From the IMG/VR virus record IMGVR_UViG_3300023184_000079, positions 17,645 to 81,644 of that record: DNA of 64,000 nucleotides. One strand, written 5' to 3'. The notes under the pieces were generated by a model. The model was not told the DNA's origin. It saw nothing but the letters and a program-made list of their open reading frames with translations, and did no database searches. This document shows, piece by piece, positions 54,095-62,769 of this stretch (positions are counted from its first letter, which is position 1; each line of letters starts with the position of its first letter). Source of the stretch: a virus. Made by a program: the position numbers and the translations under genes.

Positions 54095-55450
54095 TTATAT
54101 CAGATAAATGTCTTTAAGCGCAACCCAAACATCAATATGCTCATGATTTGGGTATTGATTCCCAATTTCATAATGGATAAGCGCTAGACGGTCTCTTGGA
54201 TCAACACTTATAACTTTTACTTCTGACTGGGCAGGGATCGCGCCATAAGTTCCGCGTTCTTCTTCTTCGTGCCCCATGTCAAAAAATTCTGGGTGCCAAC
54301 CGAGGTCTTCATCCATAAAAATGAAGTTTCCATCTTCCATGCGGTCAATTGGCGCTGCATCGGGGTGCGCATGAAGTCCGCCTCTGCGCTCTCCCCAAAA
54401 CTCTTTTGTGGTGTATGCAGACACATCACCACCCTCCATAAGTGTATGCTTTATATATTTTATAATGTCATTAATAGGATTTATCTCTTTATCGCCTTTT
54501 ACGGTCAATATTGTGAATGAAGAATTCACTCTCTTCCTTAAATCCTCTAGCCTCTCAACATTTTTGACAAATTTCCCACCCGGACCTCTATAAACTTTTG
54601 CATCGCCAAATCCGGGAATCTCTGTAGGCTGTTTATTCGGCTTTTTGGGTTCTTGATAGCGTGTGTCTAAGTCAAGAGGACGTTGAGCCTGTTCGTAAGG
54701 CAACCATGGCTCTCTGTGGTGTTCTCCCTCTTCGTCCTGCTTTTCTATATTGAACTGCAATGCCTCTTCCTCTGGACTCCATAGCGTCATATTCGTACTC
54801 GGATTGACCGGAACTTCAGCGTCATATCCGAATTCGCCCGGTTCGCCCCGTGAGCGGTCTTTTAAGGCCTCTGGGAGCCTTCCCGGTATCTCCGGTGCCT
54901 CAAACAGTTGCTGCTGGTCCTCGGACGGCTTAGAGCGCTGTATGGCTTCCTGAGAGTCCTCATCTAATTTCTCTTTTTTGGAATGCCAGTACAATGCCAA
55001 TACATGCGAGCAAAGACGCCCTTCATATTTTTTCCATTGCCTTGTGCGGTTCCACACATATCGGTTCCAAGTGCATTCACACGCCCACGAACGAATAAAA
55101 AGAGATCTAGGATCTGAATTGGCTGTCCATATTTGAGATTTATAAACAGAATTGTCGCCAACAACTGTGCCCTCTATATAAATCGGTCCCTCAGGCAATT
55201 CAAAATCGTGTAATTTCTTTTCGCTTATGTAGACCTTGCCGTCGGCTACAAGTCTCTTTGCCTTGTTCTCAACATCAACCCAAGCAGACTCATGCTGAAT
55301 GCGTCCAAGTTTCTCTATGTTTATGCCCTCTGGAAAATATTCAAAAGGCTCTTTGATATTGAGCCGGTCTTCTAAACTAAGCACCGGAGACTCTTTCTCT
55401 AACCTTTTTGTCATCTTGTTTATGAACGACGTAAATGTGATTGATTTCAT
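54095..55450 (-). CDS. SWIM zinc-finger protein
   Basis: 451 aa from ATG 55450; ATG 55414 is also possible since both overlap the upstream gene. Residues about 124-158 form a SWIM finger: CECTWNRYVWNRTRQWKKY and then LCSHVLALYWH, the CxC-x(n)-CxH pattern. SWIM fingers bind DNA or protein. The linker is Pro/Glu-rich, and the C-terminal domain ends YPNHEHIDVWVALKDIYLI. Similar proteins occur near structural genes in large actinophages. Role unknown. Confidence 0.75.
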   Translation of the reverse strand: MKSITFTSFINKMTKRLEKESPVLSLEDRLNIKEPFEYFPEGINIEKLGRIQHESAWVDVENKAKRLVADGKVYISEKKLHDFELPEGPIYIEGTVVGDNSVYKSQIWTANSDPRSLFIRSWACECTWNRYVWNRTRQWKKYEGRLCSHVLALYWHSKKEKLDEDSQEAIQRSKPSEDQQQLFEAPEIPGRLPEALKDRSRGEPGEFGYDAEVPVNPSTNMTLWSPEEEALQFNIEKQDEEGEHHREPWLPYEQAQRPLDLDTRYQEPKKPNKQPTEIPGFGDAKVYRGPGGKFVKNVERLEDLRKRVNSSFTILTVKGDKEINPINDIIKYIKHTLMEGGDVSAYTTKEFWGERRGGLHAHPDAAPIDRMEDGNFIFMDEDLGWHPEFFDMGHEEEERGTYGAIPAQSEVKVISVDPRDRLALIHYEIGNQYPNHEHIDVWVALKDIYLI

Positions 55451-56459
55451 ATTCTGGGTGCATATATTCCCATAACCGTCTAACGTGGCTTATGGTGTAG
55501 GGGACGCTTGTTTGCGTAGATATTATCAAATCTTGTTCCGGTGTGTAAAATCCTTCAACCATTCCAAACGGATTGTATTCGCCGATATCAACGCGCTCGT
55601 CACCGGGCTGTCCGGTTCTAATTCTGTCTTCTTCAATGTCGTATATAAACGGAATTGGCCCGGGGATGTCTATATCCTTCTTTGCACCGGTATGGACGCC
55701 CACTTCTCCACCGGGTCTTGACATTTCATTGTCTGGATAAAAGAATTCGTCGTTGTCGCGAATTTCTTCTTCATGACCCGTAGGTTTTTCTTTTGGATGA
55801 TCAAAAGAGACATGATTTAACATGTGTTTGTAATCAGAAAAAGAATCACCACAAGTAATACATTGGTAAGGTTCTTCGGTAAGTGAGCCATCTTCAGAAC
55901 GCATTGTTCCTTGTCCCGGAAAAGTTCCTCTATCTTTTTCTTGAATTTGGATGTCTGTTCGGATATCGTCATCAGTTTTATTCCAAAGTTTTGGAACTGT
56001 CTGCCAATTAGAGCCGGGATCAGAAGCCGTCTTGCTCAACCCTACGGGGAGCGGAATACCGTCCTTGTTTGTAATCAACGCCAACTCTAATGGATGGTCT
56101 AATTGATTCCTTCCTATCTGTGGGGAACCAGCCCAACTCTTAAGCATTTTATATAGAGTATCTAAATCAATATTTGATTGCTCTATTACAAATACACAAG
56201 TCCAATGATGACTTATTGTGACTGTTCCATGAGCAACGGGTCCATGAGCATCAAGAGCATTACCAAGTGCTGCGTAGCCGTCATCATGACCATCACTCTC
56301 AAAAACAACAAATTCTTTTTTGCCTACAGCGACCCATTTGTAGTTCTCCGAGGCTTGGGGCATGCTGTATCCAGCCGACTCTTGCCAGTTGTTTTGTAAT
56401 TCTTGAGGTTGTTGCGCTGGGTAGGCGTCTCCGCCCCAGCCTAAAGATTCTTTATTCAT
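55377..56459 (-). CDS. Protein with classical C2H2 zinc finger
   Basis: 360 aa from ATG 56459; an in-frame ATG at 56564 would extend across the hairpin at 56463-56483. Residues about 205-235, YQCITCGDSFSDYKHMLNHV and SFDHPKEKP, fit C-x2-C-x12-H-x4-H with the conserved Phe and Leu. N-terminal half is alpha/beta, the rest acidic with GPIPFIYDIEEDRIRTGQPG. No family recognised. Confidence 0.7.
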   Translation of the reverse strand: MNKESLGWGGDAYPAQQPQELQNNWQESAGYSMPQASENYKWVAVGKKEFVVFESDGHDDGYAALGNALDAHGPVAHGTVTISHHWTCVFVIEQSNIDLDTLYKMLKSWAGSPQIGRNQLDHPLELALITNKDGIPLPVGLSKTASDPGSNWQTVPKLWNKTDDDIRTDIQIQEKDRGTFPGQGTMRSEDGSLTEEPYQCITCGDSFSDYKHMLNHVSFDHPKEKPTGHEEEIRDNDEFFYPDNEMSRPGGEVGVHTGAKKDIDIPGPIPFIYDIEEDRIRTGQPGDERVDIGEYNPFGMVEGFYTPEQDLIISTQTSVPYTISHVRRLWEYMHPEYEINHIYVVHKQDDKKVRERVSGA

Positions 56460-56462
56460 AAT

Positions 56463-56483
56463 AAAAAAAAGCCCGTACAGGGC
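56463..56483 (-). terminator. Short terminator-like hairpin at a gene start
   Basis: Minus strand GCCC-TGTAC-GGGC then eight T, ending 3 nt before ATG 56459. Small stem but perfect. Either it ends upstream transcription or acts as an attenuator of the C2H2 gene. Confidence 0.5.
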
Positions 56484-56623
56484 CGAAGGAGTTGAGCCGG
56501 AAGACAGGCTGGAAGAGGGTTGGGTGTTTTCTTGCGCCAGTCCCCCGGCTCGGTGATATTGCAAATCTCATTTCTGAGAAGAAACTAGGATCACCTCCAT
56601 CAAACTTTCCTGTCTTCCATCTA

Positions 56624-56806
56624 TTATTCATCGCTGAGACCCAATATGTAGAGTGCTTTTTCTTGATCTCCACATTTTATTGCTGCTTCGGCAATGCGCA
56701 AATCAATTTTAGATCTTGCAATTTCCATCGCCGCCGCTGGCTCCCACCCGACTTTTACAAGGCATTCCTTTCGCCATGCGAAAACTTGATCGTTTTTCTC
56801 ATCCAT
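56624..56806 (-). CDS. Small conserved actinophage-type protein
   Basis: 60 aa from ATG 56806. VFAWRKECLVKVGWEPAAAM, EIARSKIDLRIAEAAIKCGD and ALYILG follow a pattern common in actinophages (R...L...G...A..iA...DlH.A....G....al.IL). Function unknown. Confidence 0.65.
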   Translation of the reverse strand: MDEKNDQVFAWRKECLVKVGWEPAAAMEIARSKIDLRIAEAAIKCGDQEKALYILGLSDE

Positions 56807-56813
56807 TGTCGCC

Positions 56814-57323
56814 TTACGAATTTTGGTCTTCATCTACATCAAAAAATTCTGCCGCTTCTTTAATCTTTTCCATTGTTTGGTGCGCTTCTATACTGCCGTG
56901 AATTGAAACCTCGGCAAGTTGAATTGCAACAGCAAGCGCGTCCGGAACAATTTTTAAAGCGTCTAAAGGAGTTGCGGCATCAGTAATTGTATATGGTATA
57001 CCGTTTTTAATAAAAATTAAAATAAAAGATGATACATTGTCTTGCGATACGGCTTTTGATGCCAGTTGTTTTGATCGAAAAAATTGTTTTAATGTTGTTA
57101 TTTTTTCAATATTTTTTGCTGCACAAACATGATGACAATCAACTAGGCCATCCATCTGACCATTCACTTTTGGATCTTCTTCATCCCAGATGATCTGGTA
57201 ATAGTTGAAGCCATCTTCTTGAACACAACCCTCCACAACCCCTCTAGCACCCTTGGCGGCTAAATATATTGCCGAATAACCATCTTGCAATTCTACAACA
57301 GTGCCTACAGGTAAAAATTTCAT
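56814..57323 (-). CDS. Unrecognised protein
   Basis: 169 aa. N-terminal beta barrel (LPVGTVVELQDGYSAIYLAA) with KGARGVVEGCVQEDGFNYYQ, then a helical C-terminal half. Start coupled to the upstream stop by ATGA. No family recognised. Confidence 0.6.
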   Translation of the reverse strand: MKFLPVGTVVELQDGYSAIYLAAKGARGVVEGCVQEDGFNYYQIIWDEEDPKVNGQMDGLVDCHHVCAAKNIEKITTLKQFFRSKQLASKAVSQDNVSSFILIFIKNGIPYTITDAATPLDALKIVPDALAVAIQLAEVSIHGSIEAHQTMEKIKEAAEFFDVDEDQNS

Positions 57324-57556
57324 TTAACAATTCCGTTATTTGTGTTTATTTTAGAGTTTTCTGCACCGCCAGAAGGTGGTTTTGGTTCTGGGAGACCAGA
57401 CAGAGACACTCGCGATGGAGAACCGCCCGCGCCATTCACCGTAGAAACACCAAAAGCAAATACTCTTTTCCATTCGCCGGGTTCTTGAGGCGGTGTAGAA
57501 AAATCGTTTGTGATTCGGGATTCACCTTTTTCGTTTACCCATTCGTATTCCAGCAT
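57320..57556 (-). CDS. Unrecognised small protein
   Basis: 78 aa. Polar, with a Gly/Pro/Ser-rich C-terminal half (GLPEPKPPSGGAENSKINTN) likely disordered. Coupled to the next gene. Confidence 0.55.
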   Translation of the reverse strand: MLEYEWVNEKGESRITNDFSTPPQEPGEWKRVFAFGVSTVNGAGGSPSRVSLSGLPEPKPPSGGAENSKINTNNGIVK

Positions 57557-57557
57557 T

Positions 57558-57827
57558 TTAGCCCTCTATGCCACTTGCATACGTTTTTAGATATCTATTA
57601 ATAATTCGATAGGCATTTCTAAGAGGCTTTTTGACATCTTCATAGTCTTCTCTTTCAAAATGCGAAATTGCCCGGACAAGGTCGTTCTGAAGATCAAACA
57701 AAACTTTCGCTTCTGGAACCTGTGATCTCGGGCGGCGAGGTTTAAATTTATCAGGGCCAGCAGGCGGAGAACCGAATGAAAAGGGATCAGTGCTAAACGG
57801 TTTTAATGGATCATTATTCTTTGGCAT
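57558..57827 (-). CDS. Unrecognised small protein
   Basis: 89 aa. Pro-rich N terminus, basic patch KFKPRRPRSQ, and a helical C terminus (LVRAISHFEREDYEDVKKPL). No family recognised; overlaps the upstream gene by 14 nt. Confidence 0.55.
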   Translation of the reverse strand: MPKNNDPLKPFSTDPFSFGSPPAGPDKFKPRRPRSQVPEAKVLFDLQNDLVRAISHFEREDYEDVKKPLRNAYRIINRYLKTYASGIEG

Positions 57828-58101
57828 TGTTTTCCTCCTTCTGATACTTCTCGTAAATGTAATCTTTGAGGAACCCAGACAATCGTGTATGAATTCTCTC
57901 TACCTCTTTAGTTAACGGTCTGTACACAATAACTTCATTTAAATTATTATAATTTTCCGCAACATCCTGAGATTGCATTGCTCCGGACACCAAATGAAGG
58001 ATAGAAACAACATCTTCCAAGTCATTTACGCCGATTTCAACCATGCCCGTTAGGACGAGTGGTGGTTCTTCAATATTCTCTTTATTGTCTTCACTTTTCA
58101 T
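57814..58101 (-). CDS. Unrecognised acidic protein
   Basis: 95 aa; NDLEDVVSILHLVSGAMQSQ and a charged helical C terminus. Similar in size and composition to its upstream neighbour; the overlap of 11 nt suggests co-translation. Confidence 0.55.
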   Translation of the reverse strand: MKSEDNKENIEEPPLVLTGMVEIGVNDLEDVVSILHLVSGAMQSQDVAENYNNLNEVIVYRPLTKEVERIHTRLSGFLKDYIYEKYQKEENNAKE

Positions 58102-58441
58102 CTGTTTCTAGACCCCAATCAGGCATTTCTGGTGCCATTATTGTAACAGACAATATGTCCTCAACAAAAAATATTTTTTTGTTATTTTGAGAATCCTCAA
58201 GAAAGAAATGAGCAATAGACTTCGCATCAAGAAGCGTGTTCAGCCAAACATGTGCAAAATCTGTAATCTCTTTAACATTTTCCGGCGAGTCTTCTTTCAT
58301 ATAGTAAAAAACATGCGATGCAAAAAGAGGATCATTTCGGCTTTTGAGATAAAAAATCATGTCAATTTCTACATTGACCATACCTTCAACCATTTCGTCA
58401 TCCTCTTCAAAAAAGTTATCCATCGATTGCCTCTTTGCCAT
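58091..58441 (-). CDS. Unrecognised acidic protein
   Basis: 116 aa. MVNVEIDMIFYLKSRNDPLF and SIAHFFLEDSQNNKKIFFVE suggest an alpha/beta fold. Acidic N terminus (FFEEDDEMVEG). No family recognised. Confidence 0.55.
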   Translation of the reverse strand: MAKRQSMDNFFEEDDEMVEGMVNVEIDMIFYLKSRNDPLFASHVFYYMKEDSPENVKEITDFAHVWLNTLLDAKSIAHFFLEDSQNNKKIFFVEDILSVTIMAPEMPDWGLETDEK

Positions 58442-58664
58442 TAAAATCTACTAAACGTAGCATTTGTTTGCAAAGAGAACAAACAAATAGGTTTGTAGGA
58501 ACTTGACGATGAATCCGTGTGTCTTCATCGATAACCCAATCAATAGCCGATGCAGGGTGAGGGCACGGTGTTTGCGGAATTTCTCCTGCACGGGCTTTTG
58601 CGGCTTCTTTTGCGCGCATGATTGCTGGATCTGGCGATTCAATATGTTTAAGAACGTCAGACAT
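58416..58664 (-). CDS. Small protein with possible zinc site
   Basis: 82 aa. PCPHPASAIDWVIDEDTRIH then FVCSLCKQML: C-x-H and CxxC spaced as in small zinc ribbons of phages. Overlaps the next gene by 26 nt. Confidence 0.6.
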   Translation of the reverse strand: MSDVLKHIESPDPAIMRAKEAAKARAGEIPQTPCPHPASAIDWVIDEDTRIHRQVPTNLFVCSLCKQMLRLVDFNGKEAIDG

Positions 58665-58668
58665 ATAC

Positions 58669-58983
58669 CTAATCCATCACATACCATGTTGGATTAGTGC
58701 AAGACTCACAAGTACAAATTTTCTTCTTTTTTTTAACGCTCTTAGCAAACGGGCTATTGGAATCAGCAGATGTTGCCACCTCTTTCTCAACAAGACTTAT
58801 ATAGCGCTCAAGATACCAAGCGGCTTTTTTAAGATCTTCAAGTTCCTTCCCCTTGCGTTTTGCACGGGAAACATACTTGACAACATTGCCAAGATGGTAG
58901 GGAAGATCCCAAGCCTCAATAACATCAATGGTCTCATGCGGACCAAAATTATAATGAGGCGGATGATTTACCATATCAGCCAT
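58669..58983 (-). CDS. DUF3310 protein with C-terminal CxxC
   Basis: 104 aa. VNHPPHYNFGPHETIDVIEA, YHLGNVVKYVSRAKRKGKEL, EDLKKAAWYLERYISLVEKE is the DUF3310 signature, a widespread phage family of unknown function sometimes called nucleotide-kinase-like. An extra Lys-rich linker leads to CTCESCTNP, a metal-binding tail. Confidence 0.88.
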   Translation of the reverse strand: MADMVNHPPHYNFGPHETIDVIEAWDLPYHLGNVVKYVSRAKRKGKELEDLKKAAWYLERYISLVEKEVATSADSNSPFAKSVKKKKKICTCESCTNPTWYVMD

Positions 58984-59212
58984 TGTTGTCTTGTCCCTTC
59001 AGTTCGGAATAACCTTCCTCAAGGTAGGAATCAACCTCGCCCTTGAGAAATTTCCTACGTGATTCAACAAACTGCTGGACAGCGTCGGCAGAATCGTCAG
59101 CGTTAAAAACCCAAGTTTCCGTACGACCTTCGGAAATATCGGCCGATTCGTAATTCCCGAGATTCGCCTTGACACCTGCACGATATGAGATTGTGACCTC
59201 TTTGAGTTCCAT
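58976..59212 (-). CDS. Conserved-type small phage protein
   Basis: 78 aa. ELKEVTISYRAGVKANLGNY, ESADISEGRTETWVFNADD resembles small phage proteins whose start reads E-V-x-I-x-Y-x-x-x-x-N-L-G-x-Y-x-S, of unknown function. Overlaps DUF3310 by 8 nt. Confidence 0.6.
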   Translation of the reverse strand: MELKEVTISYRAGVKANLGNYESADISEGRTETWVFNADDSADAVQQFVESRRKFLKGEVDSYLEEGYSELKGQDNNG

Positions 59213-59389
59213 TTACTCTGATCCCATCTTTTTGCTATCACAAAGGAGACGAATGCCCTGATCTTCCTCGGCTTTTTTCATAGCCTCTTCCAAAGCCTTT
59301 GTAAGATTGTCAGAGGTACTTTGAGGTATAGAACCGCCATTCATATTCCAAATGGCAAAATAGACATAATTTTTCTTGGTATCGCTCAT
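59213..59389 (-). CDS. Small helical protein
   Basis: 58 codons from ATG 59389, coupled by ATGA to the phosphoesterase. NYVFAIWNMN-like strand, then a charged helix (LTKALEEAMKKAEEDQGIRL). Stop is immediately followed by the next ATG. Confidence 0.6.
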   Translation of the reverse strand: MSDTKKNYVYFAIWNMNGGSIPQSTSDNLTKALEEAMKKAEEDQGIRLLCDSKKMGSE

Positions 59390-60420
59390 GCTAGAACCAT
59401 TTCTTCGTCATAGATATTTCCATAATGTTTGCCTCCATATATATAACCATTGTTAACGGCACGAACAAGTTCAACATGGAAGTTTGAGGTTCGTGTGGAA
59501 AAATGTCCCACAGCAAATCCCGGCTGCCAGTTTGTTTCGCCGATTTTGTACTCGGCATTACGCATACAGAGACAACCCTGTTCATACCAAGTAAGGTTAC
59601 GATAGCCATACTTGGGGTATTCCGCCATGCGGTGGGTATGACCCATCATGCCAGAGATAAGGGTGTTATTTAGACGAGCCTTAGCACTTGCGCCAGCATC
59701 AGAACGGACAACATGACCATGCTCAAACACAAACTCAGGACGAATACGGAATCCGCTACGTCCATAGAGTGTGATTTCTAGTTCCTCCAATTGCAAAAGA
59801 GCCTCCGGCTTTAAAGCACGAAGGCTTGAAAGAGAACGAGCGTTATTTTCAACATAAGAGAGAAGTCGTTCGTCATGGTTGCCGAGTGTTTCGCGAATTA
59901 CGGCATTGGGAGCGATATCACGAAGGGTCCTTCTGAAATCGACACCCATATCAATTTCCTCTTGCAATTCGTCAAGGCGTTCTAATCCCTGATTAAACCG
60001 AGATAATTGGAAAAAGTCATTCACATCTCCATTAATCACGATGCAATGAGGCTTAATGTCTTCAATAAGTAGAAAAGTCGAAGCCAACAGAGTTTCATTG
60101 TGATAAGGGAAATGGATGTCTGAGACGGATACGACAACCTCAAATTGTTCATCCGTTGTTGAAGAAACAAGCGGGGCTAAACCATCCCCCCATTTTTCGG
60201 CAACAGGAATAACAAATCCCTCACCGGGGACGTATCGGCCTTGGCGTGAACGTAGGTTGCGGTACTCCGATACACGACCACGCAGACCGGATACCGAGAC
60301 ATCGACTCCAAAACGGCTATAAACCTCTTGAGCGAGGTCCTGCCAAGATGGTGCGCCGTCATCGGGCGTAGCGCCCTTTGGTTTGCGCTCTATACAGTAT
60401 TCAAGGATTTCTTTATTCAT
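59386..60420 (-). CDS. Calcineurin-like metallophosphoesterase with N-terminal HTH
   Basis: 344 aa. Metal-binding motifs in order: SVSDIHFPYH, VINGDVNDFFQLSRF, ETLGNHDERLLSY, FEHGHV and MMGHTHRMAEYPKYG. The first 60 residues (WQDLAQEVYSRFGVDVSVSG) look like a small HTH or terminase-like DNA-binding domain. Hydrolysis of a phosphodiester or nucleotide is expected; substrate unknown. Overlaps the portal gene by 8 nt, so it belongs to the head operon. Confidence 0.85.
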   Translation of the reverse strand: MNKEILEYCIERKPKGATPDDGAPSWQDLAQEVYSRFGVDVSVSGLRGRVSEYRNLRSRQGRYVPGEGFVIPVAEKWGDGLAPLVSSTTDEQFEVVVSVSDIHFPYHNETLLASTFLLIEDIKPHCIVINGDVNDFFQLSRFNQGLERLDELQEEIDMGVDFRRTLRDIAPNAVIRETLGNHDERLLSYVENNARSLSSLRALKPEALLQLEELEITLYGRSGFRIRPEFVFEHGHVVRSDAGASAKARLNNTLISGMMGHTHRMAEYPKYGYRNLTWYEQGCLCMRNAEYKIGETNWQPGFAVGHFSTRTSNFHVELVRAVNNGYIYGGKHYGNIYDEEMVLA

Positions 60421-62539
60421 TGGGTTCCTGAATTAGTTTGATTGAACGGGATTTTTTTGCTGTTGGTAGTTTCTTTATAGCAGATTCTACATCTAACTGC
60501 AAATCCTCAGACGATTTTTTTTCGCCTTCGACTGAACCCTGTCTATTATATTGGAGTCCGGGCCGACGTTCATTACTAATTTCAGGAACTGGTCCCTTTT
60601 CAGAACCGATTGGGCCTGCTGGGGGCGGCCCACCACCGGGCGGAGTTCCGCCCATACCACCGGGTCCAAGACCCTCACCCATACCGCCGGGTGCTGGCGG
60701 CATCGCAATTGGTCCTCCACCGGGGGCCATGCCGGGACCGACACCACCCTCTTGAGGGGCTGCACCCTCTTGTCCCATTGTCGCAATTTCGGCTGCGAGG
60801 TCTGGGGGGATGGGAAGACCTTTTCTAACAAGAATCTTGTACGTTTCCATCTTTGCCTCTTGCTGAGCAACTGTTTTGGAAATCATCTCTGTCTGCATTT
60901 CGTCAAGACTATCCTTAAACTCAAACGGAATGCCGACCATAAGGTGTTCATCAGAAATTGGAACACCCATTGTGCGTAGAGTCTGAAGGAACTGTCGCTC
61001 CGTTGCCTCGTCGCGCATGTCTAGGACAGCCATATTCATATCTGGAATAAGAAGTTTTTGACGTTTTTCTATTCGGAAACCCTCTTTCGCTTCCGGATCG
61101 GGAACGACGACTTCTTCGTAAATGGGGACACGAGTTTGTCCCTTCTTCTCATAATCGTAATGGCCGTGGGCTTCCGCAATAACCATCGCTCTTTCTCTAT
61201 AATGCCTCTTCAAATAATCCTGATAGGTGCGAAGCATCTGATTCATAAACTCTGCTTGAAGGGCTGAAGAGGCGTAGGGCTGAGAGTTCACGCCGCCGCC
61301 AAGTAGCGATGGGTTAATACCAAAGACCTGCATGAGGCGGCGCTCAATGCGGTCAAAATCGTTCCAGAGGTCCGGCACTTGCTCACGACCAAAGACATTT
61401 GTAACGTCAAGAGCGAAATGATGAACAAGTAGGCGGAAATCCGAGGATAAAGCGATATCCATGTCATCACGGAATTGCTCCAATTCGCCCGGGCCGGGAA
61501 TCCATGGACCCTGCCCATCACCGAGATCCGTAGCGCCGAGTTTGGCGAGGATGAGAGGGGAATAGAGACGTTCTGCGATGGCATCCTGCGATGCAAGCAA
61601 TTTCTCTTCATGTATGAGCATGCGAAGGCCACGAAGAAGGATCGGTGTGCCGTGATCGTCCCAAGGATTTGCACGAAAGGCAATTTGCTTCATCAAAACG
61701 TCAGAAACGGGAAATGCCTCACTACGTTCTAGGAACGGAATAAGGTCGCCGTAATTCTGAACGAGCATCTTGTATTCTTCGGTCGGCTGCTTGGTACGAG
61801 CGATGCGCTTCAAATAATCCGGGGGTACGATCTTCATCTGCTTGGATCCGAGAAGCGGATAGTTCTCAATAATTACATCTTCGGGATTAATAAGTTCTTC
61901 GCGTTCCCATGTTCCGAGATGTTCGTTAAAAGATGCAAGCGGGAATGCCTCGCCAATCATCCAGTATTCGCGCCCAAGGGACACGAGAAACTCTGGGTAG
62001 TTCAACTGATCAAGAAAAACATCTTCGTAGAAAGATGTTAGTTGATTATCTTTGCATTCAAAATACATTCCCGAAAGCGGGAAGCGCGTAAATATATCAA
62101 CAAGAATTGGAATAAGATAGTGCGTCATATAAAACAAACGCATCCACTTGTGCAACTTATGACGATGTCCTTCGTCCGCCATATTCCATGGTAAACCCGA
62201 AAGATCCCAATACTCCATTGGGTCATAGAAACGCGGAATGGCGGAATACACGTCGCCCATATTTGACGACTTATTGAATCCTCCGCTCTTGCTCATGCGA
62301 GAATTTCGCATGGCCCTTGTAAGACGCGCGTTTTCTTGAATTGAGGAGACGGTCTGATCGTTAGCGCCGGGGATGGATGACGCGGTGCGTGAGAGATCGT
62401 CGCGCAGAGATCCGCCCGACGCCATGCCATACATTTCCTGAACAGACTTCATTGCCCTGCCGGGATGACGAGGCAGGATGAGTTTCTGATCCCGAAGTCT
62501 CTGAAGTTCTTGGTCTAGTTTTATTGTATTTTTTGGCAT
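60413..62539 (-). CDS. Portal protein
   Basis: 708 aa. Typical portal layout: helical N terminus, core segments (YDPMEYWDLSGLPWNMADEG, LGREYWMIGEAFPLASFNEH, WERKEELINPEDV-like), a VFGINPSLLGGGVNSQPYAS loop and a Gln/Met-rich helical stem and crown. The last 120 residues are Gly/Pro-rich and disordered. It forms the dodecameric ring for DNA packaging at one head vertex. Strongest evidence that the window is a tailed phage. Terminase and major capsid lie outside. Confidence 0.85.
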   Translation of the reverse strand: MPKNTIKLDQELQRLRDQKLILPRHPGRAMKSVQEMYGMASGGSLRDDLSRTASSIPGANDQTVSSIQENARLTRAMRNSRMSKSGGFNKSSNMGDVYSAIPRFYDPMEYWDLSGLPWNMADEGHRHKLHKWMRLFYMTHYLIPILVDIFTRFPLSGMYFECKDNQLTSFYEDVFLDQLNYPEFLVSLGREYWMIGEAFPLASFNEHLGTWEREELINPEDVIIENYPLLGSKQMKIVPPDYLKRIARTKQPTEEYKMLVQNYGDLIPFLERSEAFPVSDVLMKQIAFRANPWDDHGTPILLRGLRMLIHEEKLLASQDAIAERLYSPLILAKLGATDLGDGQGPWIPGPGELEQFRDDMDIALSSDFRLLVHHFALDVTNVFGREQVPDLWNDFDRIERRLMQVFGINPSLLGGGVNSQPYASSALQAEFMNQMLRTYQDYLKRHYRERAMVIAEAHGHYDYEKKGQTRVPIYEEVVVPDPEAKEGFRIEKRQKLLIPDMNMAVLDMRDEATERQFLQTLRTMGVPISDEHLMVGIPFEFKDSLDEMQTEMISKTVAQQEAKMETYKILVRKGLPIPPDLAAEIATMGQEGAAPQEGGVGPGMAPGGGPIAMPPAPGGMGEGLGPGGMGGTPPGGGPPPAGPIGSEKGPVPEISNERRPGLQYNRQGSVEGEKKSSEDLQLDVESAIKKLPTAKKSRSIKLIQEPNE

Positions 62540-62587
62540 GGATCCTCTGATTTTAATCCATTATAGCAGTCTTTATGATTTTCGCAA

Positions 62588-62758
62588 TTATGCATGACGA
62601 AATTCGCTAGCCCAACGCGGGTTAACATGATTAACATACCAATCTACGCATTCTTGAGCATTATCAACATTATACTTATGGGTTAAATGTTTTGCTGCCT
62701 GAAGCGGAGACATTCCTTCTTTGGATAGCCCATTTAGAACGTCCATTATCCCCTTCAT
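62588..62758 (-). CDS. Small helical protein
   Basis: 56 codons from ATG 62758, 11 nt after the upstream stop (DVLNGLSKEGMSPLQAAKHL, AQECVDWYVNHVNPRW). Lies between the 274-aa gene and the portal in the head operon. Function unknown. Confidence 0.6.
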   Translation of the reverse strand: MKGIMDVLNGLSKEGMSPLQAAKHLTHKYNVDNAQECVDWYVNHVNPRWASEFRHA

Positions 62759-62769
62759 CTGGGATTGGC

